Part shown: piece after piece, positions 23,736 to 63,754 of the stretch
Numbering within the stretch: position 1 is the stretch's first letter
Layout of the letters: the number at the start of each line of letters is the position of its first letter
Assembly: GCA_013399115.1 (NCBI GenBank)
Contig: VXAA01004296.1
Span: forward strand, 191,232 to 255,231
Reading direction: 5' to 3'
DNA: 64,000 bases
Source of the DNA: Anseranas semipalmata
Taxonomy: Eukaryota > Chordata > Aves > Anseriformes > Anseranatidae
Position numbers and translations under genes: made by a program
Notes under the pieces: generated by a model
What the model was told of the DNA's origin: nothing
Seen by the model: only the letters and a program-made list of their open reading frames with translations
Databases searched by the model: none

Positions 23736-26700
23736 ACTATTTCAAACCCTGTAGACAATCTACACTATGCTTCCCTGGTCTAAAAGCATGAGTTACCAAA
23801 GGAAAAAGAAGGAAAGTCAAAGATGGAAAGAAAATATTTCTTCTGGCACATTCTATTTTTGGTAAACTTATTTTTCCCCCATTTTTTGTTCCTTACTTGT
23901 CTTTAGTTAGATTTATTTTCAAAATTTAGCCTGAATGTATGTTCCTCATGTAACTAAAAGTCAATTAATTTGGACACAGCATCTATGCGTTACCTTCCTT
24001 TCCTCTTCTTCTCCCCTGCTGCCCTTAAATATAGGTAGTACATTTGCTATTTTCCAGTTGGATGACAACACTCTTCACGTGATGCTGTTTTTTTAAAAAA
24101 AACTCCTGTAATTGTAACTCTGCGCACCTGCCTTCCCCACACCCTCACACCGTGACCTTTCAGCCTCTCTCCTTGTGGTGACCTGAGCACAGACAAACAG
24201 CAGCACTTCCCGTTCAGACAGGCTGACCCCTTTCCTCTTTGGTTGTGCTCTGCCCCTTCTCCTCCCCTTTCCCTCATTTGTCTCCCTTCACTTCCTCATT
24301 TATAAAAGCTAAAAGGCTGTGACAAAGCAGGCCCAGCTCAAGGCTGCTGAACAGTGAGGCTGCTGCAAGTCTGAGGCACCCAGCACCCACCAGTGTCCCC
24401 TGGGGGGCAGGTGGGCGCCCAACTGCTGCTTGCTGGCACCCATTTCTAATGCGATGGTGGGACTGGGGTCTTACAAGCAAAGGGAGCTGAAGAACCATAC
24501 CTTACATCTAGTCCTGTGGTAACTCTCGCTTTTTCCCCCACACTGGTTGACCTCCAATAAGACATCCTGGTCTTGTCTGAGGGGGTATCTTTAGTTCACC
24601 GAGCACCAAGGCTTTCCATTATATGTCAAAAATATTTTAACCTTTAAGGAAAGAGAACTTCCTGCATTGTTTTGCTGACAGCATTCAGGGACTGAAGGCT
24701 TTTAGCCTTGGACTGAGCTGAGGTTTTGGTAGGTGCAGCGAGGAGGTTCAAGAAAAGACCTAATCCAGCAAAGCTGCATTCCCATATCCTCCCACAGACA
24801 CACCAGTATCTAGTGAGAGACCTGGATGCGGGGTCAAGGCATGGGCCCCTCCAGGAACTCAAGGTGATGTGAGGTAGATGGCTTACCAGAAGGACTCATC
24901 AAATGGGACACAGGCTGCAGGTGAGTCTGTACACTTACGTCAAAGAGGGGCAAAAACCATGAAACCAGGAAATGGCCTGTGGGAGAGGTGAAGGAAAAAA
25001 ATTATAGAAAGTCTTAAAGAGCATGATATCTAGCAAAACCACAGCCAAAGTGAGCCTCCATGAGTGTCAGACCAGAATCTGAACCTGCACCAAGTTGTTG
25101 AATCAGAATGTAGGCAAGCTGATGACATAGTGAGAGTGCATGAAAAATAAGGTGGAAGCTAGCCTTTCCCTGACAGAAAACAGCAGGCACGTCTGATGGC
25201 CTTTAAGACCATATACAATGCCCCATCATCTTACCACCATTGTCCCACCACATATCCATTAGCATGAAAATTATATACTCTGTTCCCAGTGCAGGTAGAA
25301 AGGAAGAAATAAATAACTCAATACCACCAATGGCTGTACATTAGTCCTACAAGCATACTTAGTGAAATCCACTTCTTCAGAAGCTCAAGCTATATCAGAC
25401 TGCGTGTTCGATTACTGACAAACTAGTTGACAAGCACTTTAGTGACCATCGAGCACAGCACCGGTTGTCACATCTGCCTGACTCAGAAAGATATCCTTAG
25501 GCCAGTAGCCATTCTGCAGGCTGGCACACAGCAGTCTAAGTTCCTCCTTCCAAAGGCTCTCTGATTTATGCTTAGGAGACGCAAAGGAGTTGGATTCTAT
25601 AGTTTAGAATAAACGTGAAACCTACCATCTGGACCCAGCAGTGATCATTCCCAGCCAGCATTCTTATGTACGGTGATCACAAATCTGGCTAAGTCAATAT
25701 TGCTTTGTTACTAGTGAAACATGTAGGCGCCAAGCTGCAAAAACTTATCTTACCCCTGAGCTATTGCTTCTGTTCCTCAAACCATGTTTGTGTAAGTGGA
25801 AAAGAAGCTGCAGCATTCCTTCCATTACTGTTGGTACTACAGTGGGACTTTTGTTTGCGATGAACAGAAAAAGCTGCCAAGAAATCAGATCTATTGCAAC
25901 AAGTTTTATGGTTATTATCTTTCCCCTCAAATGCCCTGAAATGCAAATATCTTACAGTTGTTGCATACTTTGTCACAGCAATAAGCTCCATTTACTTTAA
26001 TTTCGTATTGTTATTGCATAAAAGGCATGATCAACCAGAGAGCAGGGGTCTGTGTGAGGGGCTGGAGACATTTGGTCTGCAAGCCTTGGGGGAGACCCGT
26101 GTAGCAGACCTCTGCAGCAGGAGCGACCTTGTGCTGGGGCCCATGGAGCAGCTCAAAGTCTGCATAGGCCATTGCATTTAGCACCCCAGAACCAGTCCTG
26201 TGGTGTATGGAAGGGGCAGGATGAGGGCAGACTCTTTGTCTGTTGTCTCCAGCATAGAAACAGGATAGGTGCTGTGCTGAGTCAGACATGTGGCCTGGGC
26301 TGCCTGGGGCACAGGCAGGCTCAGCAAGGTACCTGTGTTAAAGGTAAGCTCCACAGCTGGGAATGGGGGCAAACAGCACCTGTGATGCTATATCAGGTCT
26401 TCTGAGGTTACTAACAACCACCACAAATTGCACTGCTACTTTTGGAAGGCAAAATGGACATTGTACTCAGGGGACTGATGGTGATGTAGGCATTAACAGC
26501 TGTCCCAATCCCCCATCTAAGACTGGTCATTACAAAAGTAGTCAGCAGGACTTCTTTTGTGTGTGTGAAATCCACCATGAACACAGCCAGGATCCAGATC
26601 CCATTTCTGGATGGACTGGGACAGAGCTGAAGGCTATAGGAATGGGAGGGGGAGCAGGAGGCTGATGAAGGCTTACCATAGGACTAGGATAATTTAAACC

Positions 26701-28611
26701 TGTCTACTGCGCAGGGCAGGCTTTATATAAAGGGCAAAACTGAGCCCTTAAATACAGCCTATCCATCAGAAAGTGTTTACAGGATCTAGGGACACCATCA
26801 CAGTCCAGCTATTCATCAGTCACACCATTCAGACTTATCAGTACCACTGGGAAGGCTGGTGTCAATACCAGCAGGCTCCAGAATTAGATTTAAGACAGTT
26901 TCTAAAATTAATTCCTTAAAAACCAAAAGTCCTTAACAAGTCAAAATCCAAGATAATTTTTAAAAATGTGCTACTTAGTTGTTTGTCTCCATCCCAGCTT
27001 CATAATCACACTTCTGTCTCAGAAATATAACCTGTAGGTAGTCCAAAGCACTGCTGCATTCAGTCTTGGAACCCAGACTTATCCATTAGGAAGCATTTTT
27101 CCCTGCTGTAGACAGCAGTAAAGTATCTTTTCATGCTGCATCTTAAACAGAAAACCCAAGGTAAGCGCAGACTTGTTCTGAGGTACTGCAGGCAAGTTGC
27201 TTTGTTTAGATTGTGTATTAGGAATGCCAAAAATAAAAGCTGGCTGATATTCACACAGCATGTGGGGCTTCAATATATCTTATTCTTTTACCATAGTTCT
27301 AAAGTTAAACTGTAAAACACAGTCTGATATCTTAGGTGATTTTCTAGCAATGTCAGGCTAGACCTCCCTCTCCCTGGAACCGCCATTCTCCTCCGGTAAA
27401 GCTGTTGAATTTATTGGCTGATTTCATCCAAACTTCATAGGGGAATAGTCTCAAAAATAATGAAGTTCTATGTTTTTTAAAACTGGTGGCTGTCCAGAGA
27501 GCGGTTTGGGGTCCATTCTGTAACTTTTTATTCTGGAGGTCAGCTTCCACAGAATATGGGAGTCCACACATCACAGCCAAAACCCTGACTTCATTAACCC
27601 CATGGCACAGAGGAACACCGTCCAGGTTCAAACTCTTCAGGTAACCTTTCACATCAGCTCTGCTCCCATGGATTTCACCAGCTCATATCACTGGGAGCAG
27701 AGGTAAGTCCATGGACTCCTGTTCCAAACTCTTTTCTGCACAGGGGTATATTTGATTGGGTGCCTACTGATTGTTATTTTGGTGATTGGCAGGGTTTGCC
27801 TTAACAGTGATACTTACCTCTTCCGTGCCAACCAGGGAGGACTCCTTCCAGTCGCGTTGAGAACCCTCTGATCCAATCAATACAGTGAAAGGCATGCAGA
27901 ACAATTTCAGGGTTAGATTGCTCTGAACAGCCAGTGCTAAGAAGTGAGGTGCAGTACCTCAGAGGTGCATACAACTACAAGAGAGAAAAGCAACTGCAGC
28001 TTTCCTAAAGTTTTCCCTACCCTGCCAACACCTCATTTCCAACAAACTGGGGACTTGCCACATGCTAAGGGTGGCTGGGAAATTTATTTCTCAGTATTTC
28101 AGTATTTTAAAACACCAGAGTTTTGCTTTTTGTAGTTCATTTTATTTTTCCTGGTTATGATGTTTGTTTCCACGTGTTCCCAGCTTGTTGCTACCATGTT
28201 GAGTTTACATTATTTCCAACAATCATAATGGCTGTTCAGAGTCTGTTTAACCTTGAAAACTAGTATCAAGGCAGTTTATTATCAAGTTAATTGCAACTAT
28301 CCTCAGTGTAAAAAAGTTATACCACCACCCCACCCCCGCCAAACATCACTCTCTATTTAAGAGTTTTTCCACAAGCACTTCCCTCTTACGATTTCTTGGC
28401 ACGTAGCAATTACAGCATGTTACATTCTTCTCCTGGACTACTTGTGTTTGAAACAGACACTGAATGCAACGTGGGCACAGTGCTGGAGAACCATACAGGC
28501 TGTGGGAGAAGCACACATTTTAAAGATGTGTGCTTTTATGTATGTACACCTGGAAAAGTATGTGAAAGATTTGGACCACCCCTGTAAGGTCTGGTGGAGA
28601 ATTAGGTAGTT

Positions 28612-28798
28612 CATTGAGGGTGGTCAAACACTGGAACGGGCTTCTTAGCAAGGTGGTTGATGTCCCATGCCTGACAGTGTTCAAGAGGCGTTTGGATAAT
28701 GCCCTCATCAATATGCTTTAACTTTTGGTTAGCCTTGAAATAGTCAGGCAGTTGAATTAGATGGTCTTTGTAGGTCCCTCCCAAATGAACTATTCTAG
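28612..28798 (+). mobile_element. CR1 3' end
   Basis: A short 5'-truncated CR1. It retains GGTCAAACACTGGAACGGGC, TTCAAGAGGCGTTTGGATAA and the end TAGGTCCCTCCCAAATGAAC then TATTCTAG. Only the last roughly 190 bases of the element are present. Confidence 0.85.
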
Positions 28799-29727
28799 TC
28801 CATGGTTTCTAATCTTATTGCAGAATATGGCATATTCTATTTATTTCTATTTCTATTTTTTTTCCAGGTGAAAGTAACACCAGTGAAACTGATGGTCCCA
28901 ACCAGTATATCTCCAGGATAACTTAATAAGATAAGTCCTAGAGAAGAGAATTCAGTCTGCCCCAGCCTGCCCTCTCTCTTTCCTGAGGTAACCAGTATGC
29001 CCCTCAATTCAGGTAGTTTCAGTTATGGCAGGAGAAGAAAACCCATGAGAAAGTGGGTTGTAGCCCACCCTGTAATGATCATAGAACAGACACTTTCAGG
29101 CTGTCTCAACCTTGACTGGTGCAGCATAAACATTAAATTACAGCATTCTCAGCCACAGGACTCTCTTGTTTAAAATGTAAAGTTGTTGCTAAAGCACAGC
29201 AAAACCATTAGTGACAAGTCATTGACACAAAGGCTTCCCACATCTACAACAGAAATAACGTTCTGCTCCAGTCTTCACGTGGCATGGTTTATATCAACTG
29301 ACTTAAATGAAAACACCACCACAGATTGTCTCTTGGTACACGTTCCAGTTGAAAGAATGTGAAGAACTATTTCTTGTTTATCACATGGATGTCTGCCATG
29401 GCATTTCCCATTAGTGTTGGTGTTTCTGGGAAGGGGGAACTCCCCCTCCACTGTTAAAAGGGTTTCATCAGGCTAAGTTTAGATATCAAACAGAAATGGA
29501 AGATGAAGCAAAATTCTGCAAACTTCACTCTGTTTTTTCTGGCACTGTAAGATATTCGGCAAAAATAGCAAGATACATGAATGGCATCATCTGTGACATG
29601 GGCAATGCAGGATAACTAACCACAGCAAGTTGGTAAAAGATCTTGCAGATGCAAAAACCCTCTTGATCTCAGTCTTAAGTCCCTTCTTGTCACTTCCTAA
29701 ACATATCTGTAATACAGATTCATCTCC

Positions 29728-29790
29728 AAAAAACAAACAAACAAACAAACAAAAAAAAAACAAAAACAAAACAACACCACCACCACACCA
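29728..29790. repeat. (AAAC)n and A-rich tract
   Basis: AAAC units followed by A runs and CAC triplets, a simple repeat of about 60 bases. Confidence 0.9.
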
Positions 29791-31169
29791 GCAACCACAG
29801 CCAGATTCATTTCATCTGTGTCAAGTCTGCGTAGAGACACTTTCCAAAGTGCGTCAAAAAGTTCTTCTGCATGGTAAACCTTACACAACACTGCTACGAG
29901 GCAGAGGGTGATTCTGTATGAGGTCTTTATGCAATTCAGGGCAACACTTACAGCGCAGGAAGACTGGGGAGCTGGGACTTCAAATCAGCTTCCTGATTTT
30001 AGGCAAGACTGTTGGTGAGTAACACTTTCTGCATAGGTACAGCCTGTCTTTCAGTTTAGTTCTGCCCTCACCTTACCCTGACATGTCACAGCATTTACTT
30101 CATTCCACAGCTTTTCAGGTACGCAGTATTGCACACAAACTGTTACTTTGAGGGCTGAAATCAACTAGGGTTTAAAGTCTCCTTTCCACAGTTCCAGCCC
30201 ATTAACTCAATATTTGGTACTTAGTCTGTCGTTTGTATAAACCTCAGAAACATAGCCCTACAGAACAGCTTTACACCTTTAATTCCCAATCACGGGGAAA
30301 TAATATAGACCAAGAAGTAGAGAGGGTAGAAGGACCTGTAGAGATGGTGGTCTGTTTCACTCATGGAGTCTTCAAAGGTGAAAGAAAAAAAGAAATTGCT
30401 GCACCAGGAAAGCAAATTCATACCACAAAAGAGCAGAAAGGAAAAAGGCAACAAATGAGGAAACTACCAACCTTATCAGCAAGTTCTATGTAATGATTTC
30501 AAGGAGTTGATTTAGAAGCTTTCAGATAGCAAATGTGCAAGTCTCTCATAGGATGTTAGTTTTCTGTGTGAAGCTTTCTTTACAGTCTGCATACAACACA
30601 GTACTGAAATTGATGGTCTTGGGATTCACGTATAGGGTGATGTAGGACAGAAAAAGACTTCAACCGATGCCTCACCAGCTACAACGGCAACTACCTCTAA
30701 ACACTGGGATGGTTCCCTCTGATCTGTTTGTACCAGTTGAAGATGGCTAGCTCTGATGGCAATGCAATATGCAGGAAAAAGTCATGAAAGACAACTTTCA
30801 AAAGGAATATATTCTGATTTTTTGTGTGCTGTTTTATATACATTCCAACAACAAGCAACATGAAAAAAAGATATTTATTCCTTGGAAACTTTAGTTCTAC
30901 CATGCTGATGATTCTAGAGTACCTAGAAGATTTGTTAGTTACAAAACCTTTTTTTTTTTCCACTTCTATATGCTTTTTAAATAGTATTTATTATGAATTT
31001 ATGTTGCTTCGCTAACCAGCATAAAGACAGCTCAAGGAACAGAAGTAGCTCTACATCATATGCTCACCTATATTCACAGGGTTTGCGTTGCTGTAAGAAA
31101 TAATTAAGGCCAACTGAATGTTAACAGACCATGTGGTGAAATTTGTTTAGCCCTTCTAGTAATGTTACA

Positions 31170-31208
31170 AATAATAATAATAATAAAATAATAATAATTA
31201 AAAAAAAA
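31170..31208. repeat. (AAT)n microsatellite with A-rich end
   Basis: AAT triplets with small interruptions, followed by a short poly-A run. Confidence 0.85.
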
Positions 31209-33053
31209 GGAAGAAAAGCTTTACCTGGTATAACTCTTTCTTTTCAAAGATATTGTTTGATCTGATTCATATTCTTGACTCTCAGGTTTTCCCTTTCTTT
31301 TAGAAGACTTTCAAACAGATCTTAAGGCACATGCCAACTACCTTCTGACACATTTCTTATAGCTGATTCTCGACCCAGAGGCAAAGCTCTTCATCTTAGT
31401 AAGCAACAGCTGTAATACAGGTAGCACTTCCTAGAGCACTATAAACAGAAACACTTTGAAAAGAAACTTTCTTCCTAATCTGAGGAAGAGGGATTGCAGA
31501 CTAAGGAAGAGGAAATTGTCCCCAGCAATTGTCTTCAGCAAAATAAGTACAATGATGTAATCTCCAACACTTGTTGATCAGGTGAAATCCATTGAAGCCA
31601 CAGGCCATTACAATCGACTCAAATGAGTGCAGGAGCTTATGGAGAGCACGTAGATACTTACAATGGAGCCTGATTCAGAATTCATTGAAACTAACAGTTC
31701 CTCCCCAAATTTCAATGAGCTTCAGTTGAGGTCCTTTTACATTTACATTTTCCAATATCTACAAGGGAATATATTCAGGGATTGTTTTTATAAGTCTCTG
31801 GTGATATTTTTCAATAACAACTGACCAAAAATGATAGGAAAAGGACTGTGCAATGACCATCAATGGCAAAGCACCATGCTCTGCTACAAGACCTAAGTCT
31901 GCACGACAAGCAGAAAAATATGAAAAGGCATGCAATTGACTGCCATCAATTTGAGAAGCTTGACCAGAAAGGAATTGACTTCAGCCCACAGTTCCTTGCC
32001 AACAGTACAGAAACAGGTGGAAAAGACCAAATTAATAGTATTCACAGAAACATTCCTCTTGTATTGCCCGTCCCCAAAAAACATTTGGAAAGTTTAAACT
32101 TAAATGAATAATCCCTAATAAATGCATTAAATCTCACTGTACTTTCTGTTTCATAACAAGAGTTAGCCCTACCAGCACTTTCCTTGCAGCAAAGCTTTGT
32201 GGAAGCATGGGCCACAATAGCACAAAACCAGGAATACTTTGTAAAACTTGTTTTTGACAACCATAGGCTGTAGTTAAACAGTTGCCCAGGAAACCTCTTT
32301 CTGGCCAAGTTGTGCTAGCAATGCTCCAAGTTCCTTCAATGGGGAGGGAGACCAGGAACATTTGGAGGCTGTGCTGAGAACAGGAGCAGTAGCTCAGGCT
32401 GAAGCCTCTTTCCGAAGCATGACGTCTGTTGCTGAGAATGGAAGGGTCATGCAGATTCATGAAGACACAAGGCCACTTTGAGGGCTATAAATGGTGAATA
32501 CCCTGTTTACTGAGCATGAATAGTGCAAGGGATCTTTGAAGCAAATCATTGTGCTAGGTAGATAAACACACAAGATTTTTTTCCTTGTTTTTGTTCAACT
32601 ATTTTTATAAATATCTGCCAATGTATTGTTCAGAACTTCATTTTACTGTTCCCTGAACCTAGCTTGTATTTTTCAGTGCATTGACCATAGTCAAAGCCCT
32701 ATATCCATTTGGAGTAGCAAGCCCTAACATTTGGCTGCAGGATTATTTTTGCAAATTCAGCATCTGAGGATCTGTGTAATTCATAAATGGTAATAAATGA
32801 GTCTGCATTAGCTACGTGCCCATTTGGCAGTGGCAAAGCAAGGATCTATACGAAAGTATGTCAACAATAAGGTAAACCGTTTGGCAGCTGGAGGACAAAT
32901 GGGAAAGTGGATCCCTTTGCAGTTTGTGACAATGTGAAGTTACAATAGATGATTATATATATAAAAAGAATTAATTTATGTTGAGAAACATAAATTTTGT
33001 GACTCCATTATGTTTTGATTCCATTTCTCCTGTGGTTTACTTGTGGTATATGA

Positions 33054-33091
33054 ACACACACACATGTGCGCGTATGGGTGCACACACACAC
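33054..33091. repeat. (CA)n microsatellite
   Basis: Two CA blocks separated by an alternating TGTGCGCGTATGGG segment. Alternating purine-pyrimidine sequence of this kind can adopt Z-DNA. Confidence 0.85.
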
Positions 33092-33575
33092 TTCCCATCC
33101 CTCACTTCCACTCCCAATAATAGCAAAAATAAACATGAAAAATAATATTAAAAAACTCTGTATTCAGTAATATTCACACCAAAGAATATGTATAGATATA
33201 TCCATTAAAATTATGAACATTTCTAAATATATTTTATGTATCATACATATATTTATATGTATAATTACATATCCACAGAAGTAGTCTTGCTGTGCTAAAG
33301 CCAGCTGTAAAAGCAAAAACAGGTTTCACAATAGGACACCCATATATGCATATGTACTGGCTGTTTGGTTTGTGAATTTATTTACAACTTAACTATATCA
33401 TAATAAATGCTTACTGTTCTATTGTACAAACGTAATAGTAAAGGTTTAGGTTTGTTTTTAAATACAAAGACTGCAAATGAATACATGAAAAAAATTACAC
33501 ACCATGTACAGTATTTATAATTTATAAATGCAAAGTTAAGACCTCTTTAAATTATTGCACTTGCATATTTTTTGT

Positions 33576-33581
33576 TTTATT
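33576..33581 (-). terminator. Candidate distal PDE10A poly(A) signal
   Basis: Minus-strand AATAAA, about 4.07 kb after the PDE10A stop. A second AATAAA lies at 33377-33382. Which one is used cannot be decided from sequence. Confidence 0.4.
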
Positions 33582-33599
33582 TTTACAAAGATAGTTTAT

Positions 33600-33649
33600 A
33601 TGTATCATATATATATATATGTGTGTGTAAATATATATATATATATAAA
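33600..33649. repeat. (TA)n/(TG)n microsatellite in the PDE10A 3' UTR end
   Basis: TA blocks flanking a short GTGTGTG core, 20 bases beyond the distal AATAAA on the 5' side of the gene strand. Confidence 0.85.
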
Positions 33650-34889
33650 ACAAATCTTTCAGCTCACTAAATGTAGTAAAGTTGAATGTTACCTTGAAGT
33701 TCTTTCTTCTTCACATAACAGCCCAACCTGAATTTTGAATATATATGAATCTACTCTACAAATCAGTTTGATCTACCCTAGAAAGCAGTCCACAGTTTTA
33801 GTTTTTTTTTTTTTTTTTTTCCCCGACAGAGTATACACCCGTATTACAATCGAGCACAGTTTTTGGTCAGAAAGCAAAATAAGAGTTGTAATGTGCCTTT
33901 GCTAGATTGGGATATATAACCTAAAGTTTGAACATGAACTTCCTTGTAGTAGTGTGCAGAAAGTCTCTTCTGTGTTTAGCATGAACAAATGAATTGTACC
34001 ACTTCACAGAATTGTTCCTGTATCACAGTGTTAGAGGCAAATGCATTATTTCAAGAGGGTCATAATTGTTTTGAGCATCTAACCATCTCTATTTTTAACA
34101 TGAATAGTGCTATTTGCAGTCCCTACAATTTTAACACTAAATGGTTTAAATGCAGTCACAGCAAACTGATCACACTGTTCAAAGTTTAAACACATGAAAG
34201 AAGTCAGTGCCACATAAAAAGATGAATTCCACACTTCATGTCCCCTCCAATGTAAATATAGTTTAGCATATACTCCCACTAAAAACACTATTGCATTTCT
34301 CTAATTGAATAACTCAATGATCACTTATTAAAAAAAAATACTGCCATGAGTTGAACCATTACAGCAGAATGTTGTACTACATTACAAAATTCATAGATTA
34401 AATACAACAATGGAGTTTCTGTCATTGCTGTAATAAAATATGCAACATCTCAGATGAATATCATGCTATGTCAACTATTTTTCTCACTTAGTGCATATCT
34501 TTCAGGCATCATTTCACAATACGTTAGAAACACTCAGATATGGCTTCAAATAGTCCTTTTACTTCTTCTGGGCTTAGAAGCAAAAATCAATTGGAATCAC
34601 TAACAAAAATAATGTTGTTCTGGGCATACAAAGTCTAACACTTCTAGGAAAAAAAAATCCCTGTTAGTTTTTTTTATACGTTCTTATTGATCTTGTACAA
34701 CATTGGGTTTTAGCAGCATAAAAATGGCTTTTGGCAGTTTAACTTAATGAGCAGCTTTGTGAGTTCAAGTCCAGAATTGTGAACAATTAAATCTCAACAT
34801 GTACTTGAGTTGTGAAATTCAAATGCAACTTCAAAGTTTTAATTTTTGGTGGTTTTGACTTTGGGAGTACCAATTTAAGTTTTCTTCTA

Positions 34890-34920
34890 CAAAACAAAAC
34901 AAAACAAAACAAAAAAAAAA
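34890..34920. repeat. (AAAAC)n microsatellite
   Basis: Four AAAAC units plus a 10-base A run, inside the inferred PDE10A 3' UTR (U-rich in the RNA). Confidence 0.9.
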
Positions 34921-36608
34921 CCTTACATGTCTGAATCTGTACTCTTTAAATGCTAACACTAAATTTGCTTGGAAAATATAGCCCACTATGGCTAATTTTG
35001 TTATTACAGCTGCAAACAAAAAGTAACTTTTTGTCATGATCTTTTCTCATTTTATACACCAGGAAAGCAAACCAAACCACAATCCCTAGAACTGAAGTTT
35101 TTAGTTTTAATGGACATTATATTATAACAAACACATATTTTAAGTGGTTTGGATAGTTCTGTATTAGAAAAAACATCTGATTGACTTGACACATTAATAG
35201 AACAACTTATATTTGATAAATTTCTTAGGGAAGTATGTTCTGTATCAGTACTTATAAACTTCAAAACATAAAATATTATATGATACTGTCAAATATTTTG
35301 GATAATAAGTGACAGAACTAGCCAAGTTGTCTTTACTGACAATGACTAAAAGATGAATTAAAACTTTACTTAATACAGAGAGTGTGATACGGAATATTTT
35401 TACAAAAGCTTGTAACATCATCATTCTACGATGAGGAAGAATAACAGCAAATATGCTTAACCCATGACGGAAAAAAGTTGAATTCAGTTGTTGGCATATC
35501 TGAGTATTTCAGAGAGTATTTTTGTAGTCACCATAGATTTAGATAATTTCCATGTGAATTAGGAACTATTGATTGTGTCTCAAGTACTCAGTAGATGAAA
35601 GGCTACATCCGCATGATTTCATTAAAGCAGAGCTGCTAAGGAGTAAAGCAGAGGACACAGCATGAGATACTATTCATTCTACTTTGATGTAATTGTTTCA
35701 TGCTATTTTTTTTTTTAATCCAAAATAATTTACTGTGGTTAACAATGAATTTCTGCACTTAGAATAGGCAAAGCAACTAAAAAGAATTATGGGGCTGCTG
35801 CTGGGTAACCTGTATCATACAAATAAGATAACTTCATATTGAATTCTCAACCTCTGGGATATCTATGTACTGCAAAGGCTTAGGTGTATTTATACATTAT
35901 GTGATTATGCATCACATACTGTACACACGTACAGATACTGGTATGTGCTCGACCATAACAGAAGGCAAAACTCAAGAGTCCAAGTCATTTAAATGAAACC
36001 CATAAGATGGCATGCTTATTAGAGCAATATAGTTCAACAGAAATGAAAAGGAAAAAGAGAACCTGCATTCTGTCTTTAAGTCGCTACTGTAATTAGTTGC
36101 AGTTACACAAATGGGCATGTTATCACCGAATCACTACAACAGTGTATTATCTGTGAAAAAAGCATATAATGCAGTATAGGCTGTATGTGAAAGGTATACA
36201 AAGACTGTGTTATCACCTACTGTGTGGGTCAATATGAAGATTTTTTTCTGGTTATTTTTAAGAGAAAGATGAAGGCAAATTAAGTGTTCTTGAAACATAC
36301 TCTGTACAATTGCACTAAATTCCAAAGAGTGGCATTAAATGCAAGGTCTTAAAGTCTGTGCATAAGTTTGTAAGGCTGAAGCCTAACTGAAGCACAGAAC
36401 TGTAAACACAATATTTTCTGTCAGCTGTTCTTTCATTGAGAAAGGCAGTTTTAAGTCTGGAAATTTTGCTAAACTAAGGAAAAAAAGCAAGCAGAAAAAG
36501 GGAGAAGTTTCCTAATTTCACTCATCTTGGGATGGGGGCAAAGAGCAGTAGAAGACATGCAGTGTTACTGTGCAACACAAAAGCTAGTCTATACAAAAAC
36601 ATTTTTGA

Positions 36609-36614
36609 TTTATT
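36609..36614 (-). terminator. Candidate proximal PDE10A poly(A) signal
   Basis: Minus-strand AATAAA about 1.04 kb after the stop codon. Use of it would give a short 3' UTR form. There is no strong GT-rich downstream element. Confidence 0.25.
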
Positions 36615-37652
36615 GTGATGGTACCACAATTCTTCTTATGAGACCTGACTTTTCTGACAGGGCTTCTGTTCCCAGCAGATAGCATACTTCAGGTATGTCT
36701 CTAATACCTTTTAGAACACAACTCAGCAGGTAGAAGTAAACATGATGACTTTAGTTATTGGTGAGCTAGGCAAGGAAATCTTTGCTGTCACATTTAAATT
36801 TTAATCTGATGCTTCTGTCACTATGGATACAAAAACTCCAACCTGAAACTATGCCTACATCTCTCCTTATTGGAGATAAACATCCAGCACTTCCAGTGTT
36901 TAAAGGGAGGAGTTGTCTAGGTTGATACATCATTCTGAAGAACAAAGCATCAGCACTAGTTCTTTTAACATTTGCCTTGCAAGTGACAGACGATTTGCAT
37001 CATGATGCGTAATGAAGTACTGTAAACCTTTAACCTGAATGTTGGTTTTCTTTTGTTTGCAGCAAGAGAATTCACCGTAACCTAAGCATGAATTATAGTC
37101 TCCAAAGATTCTGCTGGAGTTCAAACTGATTACAAGTAGATCACACATAAACATTCACAATAGCAATGGGTATATTGTTCTATTTATAGCCAAGAACTCC
37201 CAAGTGACACTGGTGTTAAAGCCAGCCACAGTACAGTATAATAAAAGTACCATTGAAACCCTTACTAGAAAGATACAATTTAGAAGTACCCCCTAAGATT
37301 TTTTTTTCCCCATCAGTTTTAAATTAAGGCCTCAGCAATGTAGCCCATGAGATAAGGCCAGTCTTTTATATTCACAAGTCGTAAGTTGTCTTTTGATAGC
37401 TGATTCCAGAACATCTGGGTTGTCATTTTCCCTCTGTTCACGTTGTGTCACTGGTGTAGGTCAGGAGATTGGCTGCCAGAGTCGTTTATCTGAGGCAACT
37501 CCATGGGTGTTACCTTCATAGGCAGATCTGCTTCTTAGTTAGCATTTTGTAGCTTTTCTTTTTCCTTCGTCAAATAAAAACAAAACAAACAAAAAACAAC
37601 CCCCAAAGCAAGAAGGGATGCTTTCAGGGTTAAAGCAATCTGTTGCTGCTGT

Positions 37653-63754
<26,102 letters not shown>

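Larger units (their letters stand above)
17340..33349. other. Intergenic region between C6orf118 and PDE10A
   Basis: About 16 kb without a recognised protein-coding gene. It should contain the C6orf118 promoter and a 5' non-coding exon, which I could not place. It holds CR1 copies at 19650-20260, 21690-22480 and 28612-28798, an unnamed repeat fragment at 22640-22765, a GC-rich island at 23105-23735, and an interrupted reading frame at 18075-18626. The stretches 24.5-28.5 kb and 29-33.3 kb show only microsatellites and short chance frames. Confidence 0.7.
33350..37652 (-). other. PDE10A: Probable long 3' UTR of PDE10A
   Basis: About 4.3 kb after the PDE10A stop is AT-rich, has no convincing coding exon and no recognisable CR1, and is rich in minus-strand ATTTA pentamers. 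AATAAA signals on the minus strand occur at 36609-36614, 33576-33581 and 33377-33382. I infer a long 3' UTR ending near 33.35-33.56 kb, with a possible short form ending near 36.6 kb. Mammalian PDE10A transcripts also have multi-kilobase 3' UTRs. The exact end is not fixed by the sequence. Confidence 0.6.

Noticed and set aside
26011..26665. Several overlapping 60-100 codon frames
   Set aside because: Frames on both strands overlap in a locally GC-richer patch, with no domain and no consistent gene model.
27353..27652. 99-codon minus frame in the intergenic region
   Set aside because: There is no recognisable domain, no flanking splice logic and no repeat family. It is treated as chance.
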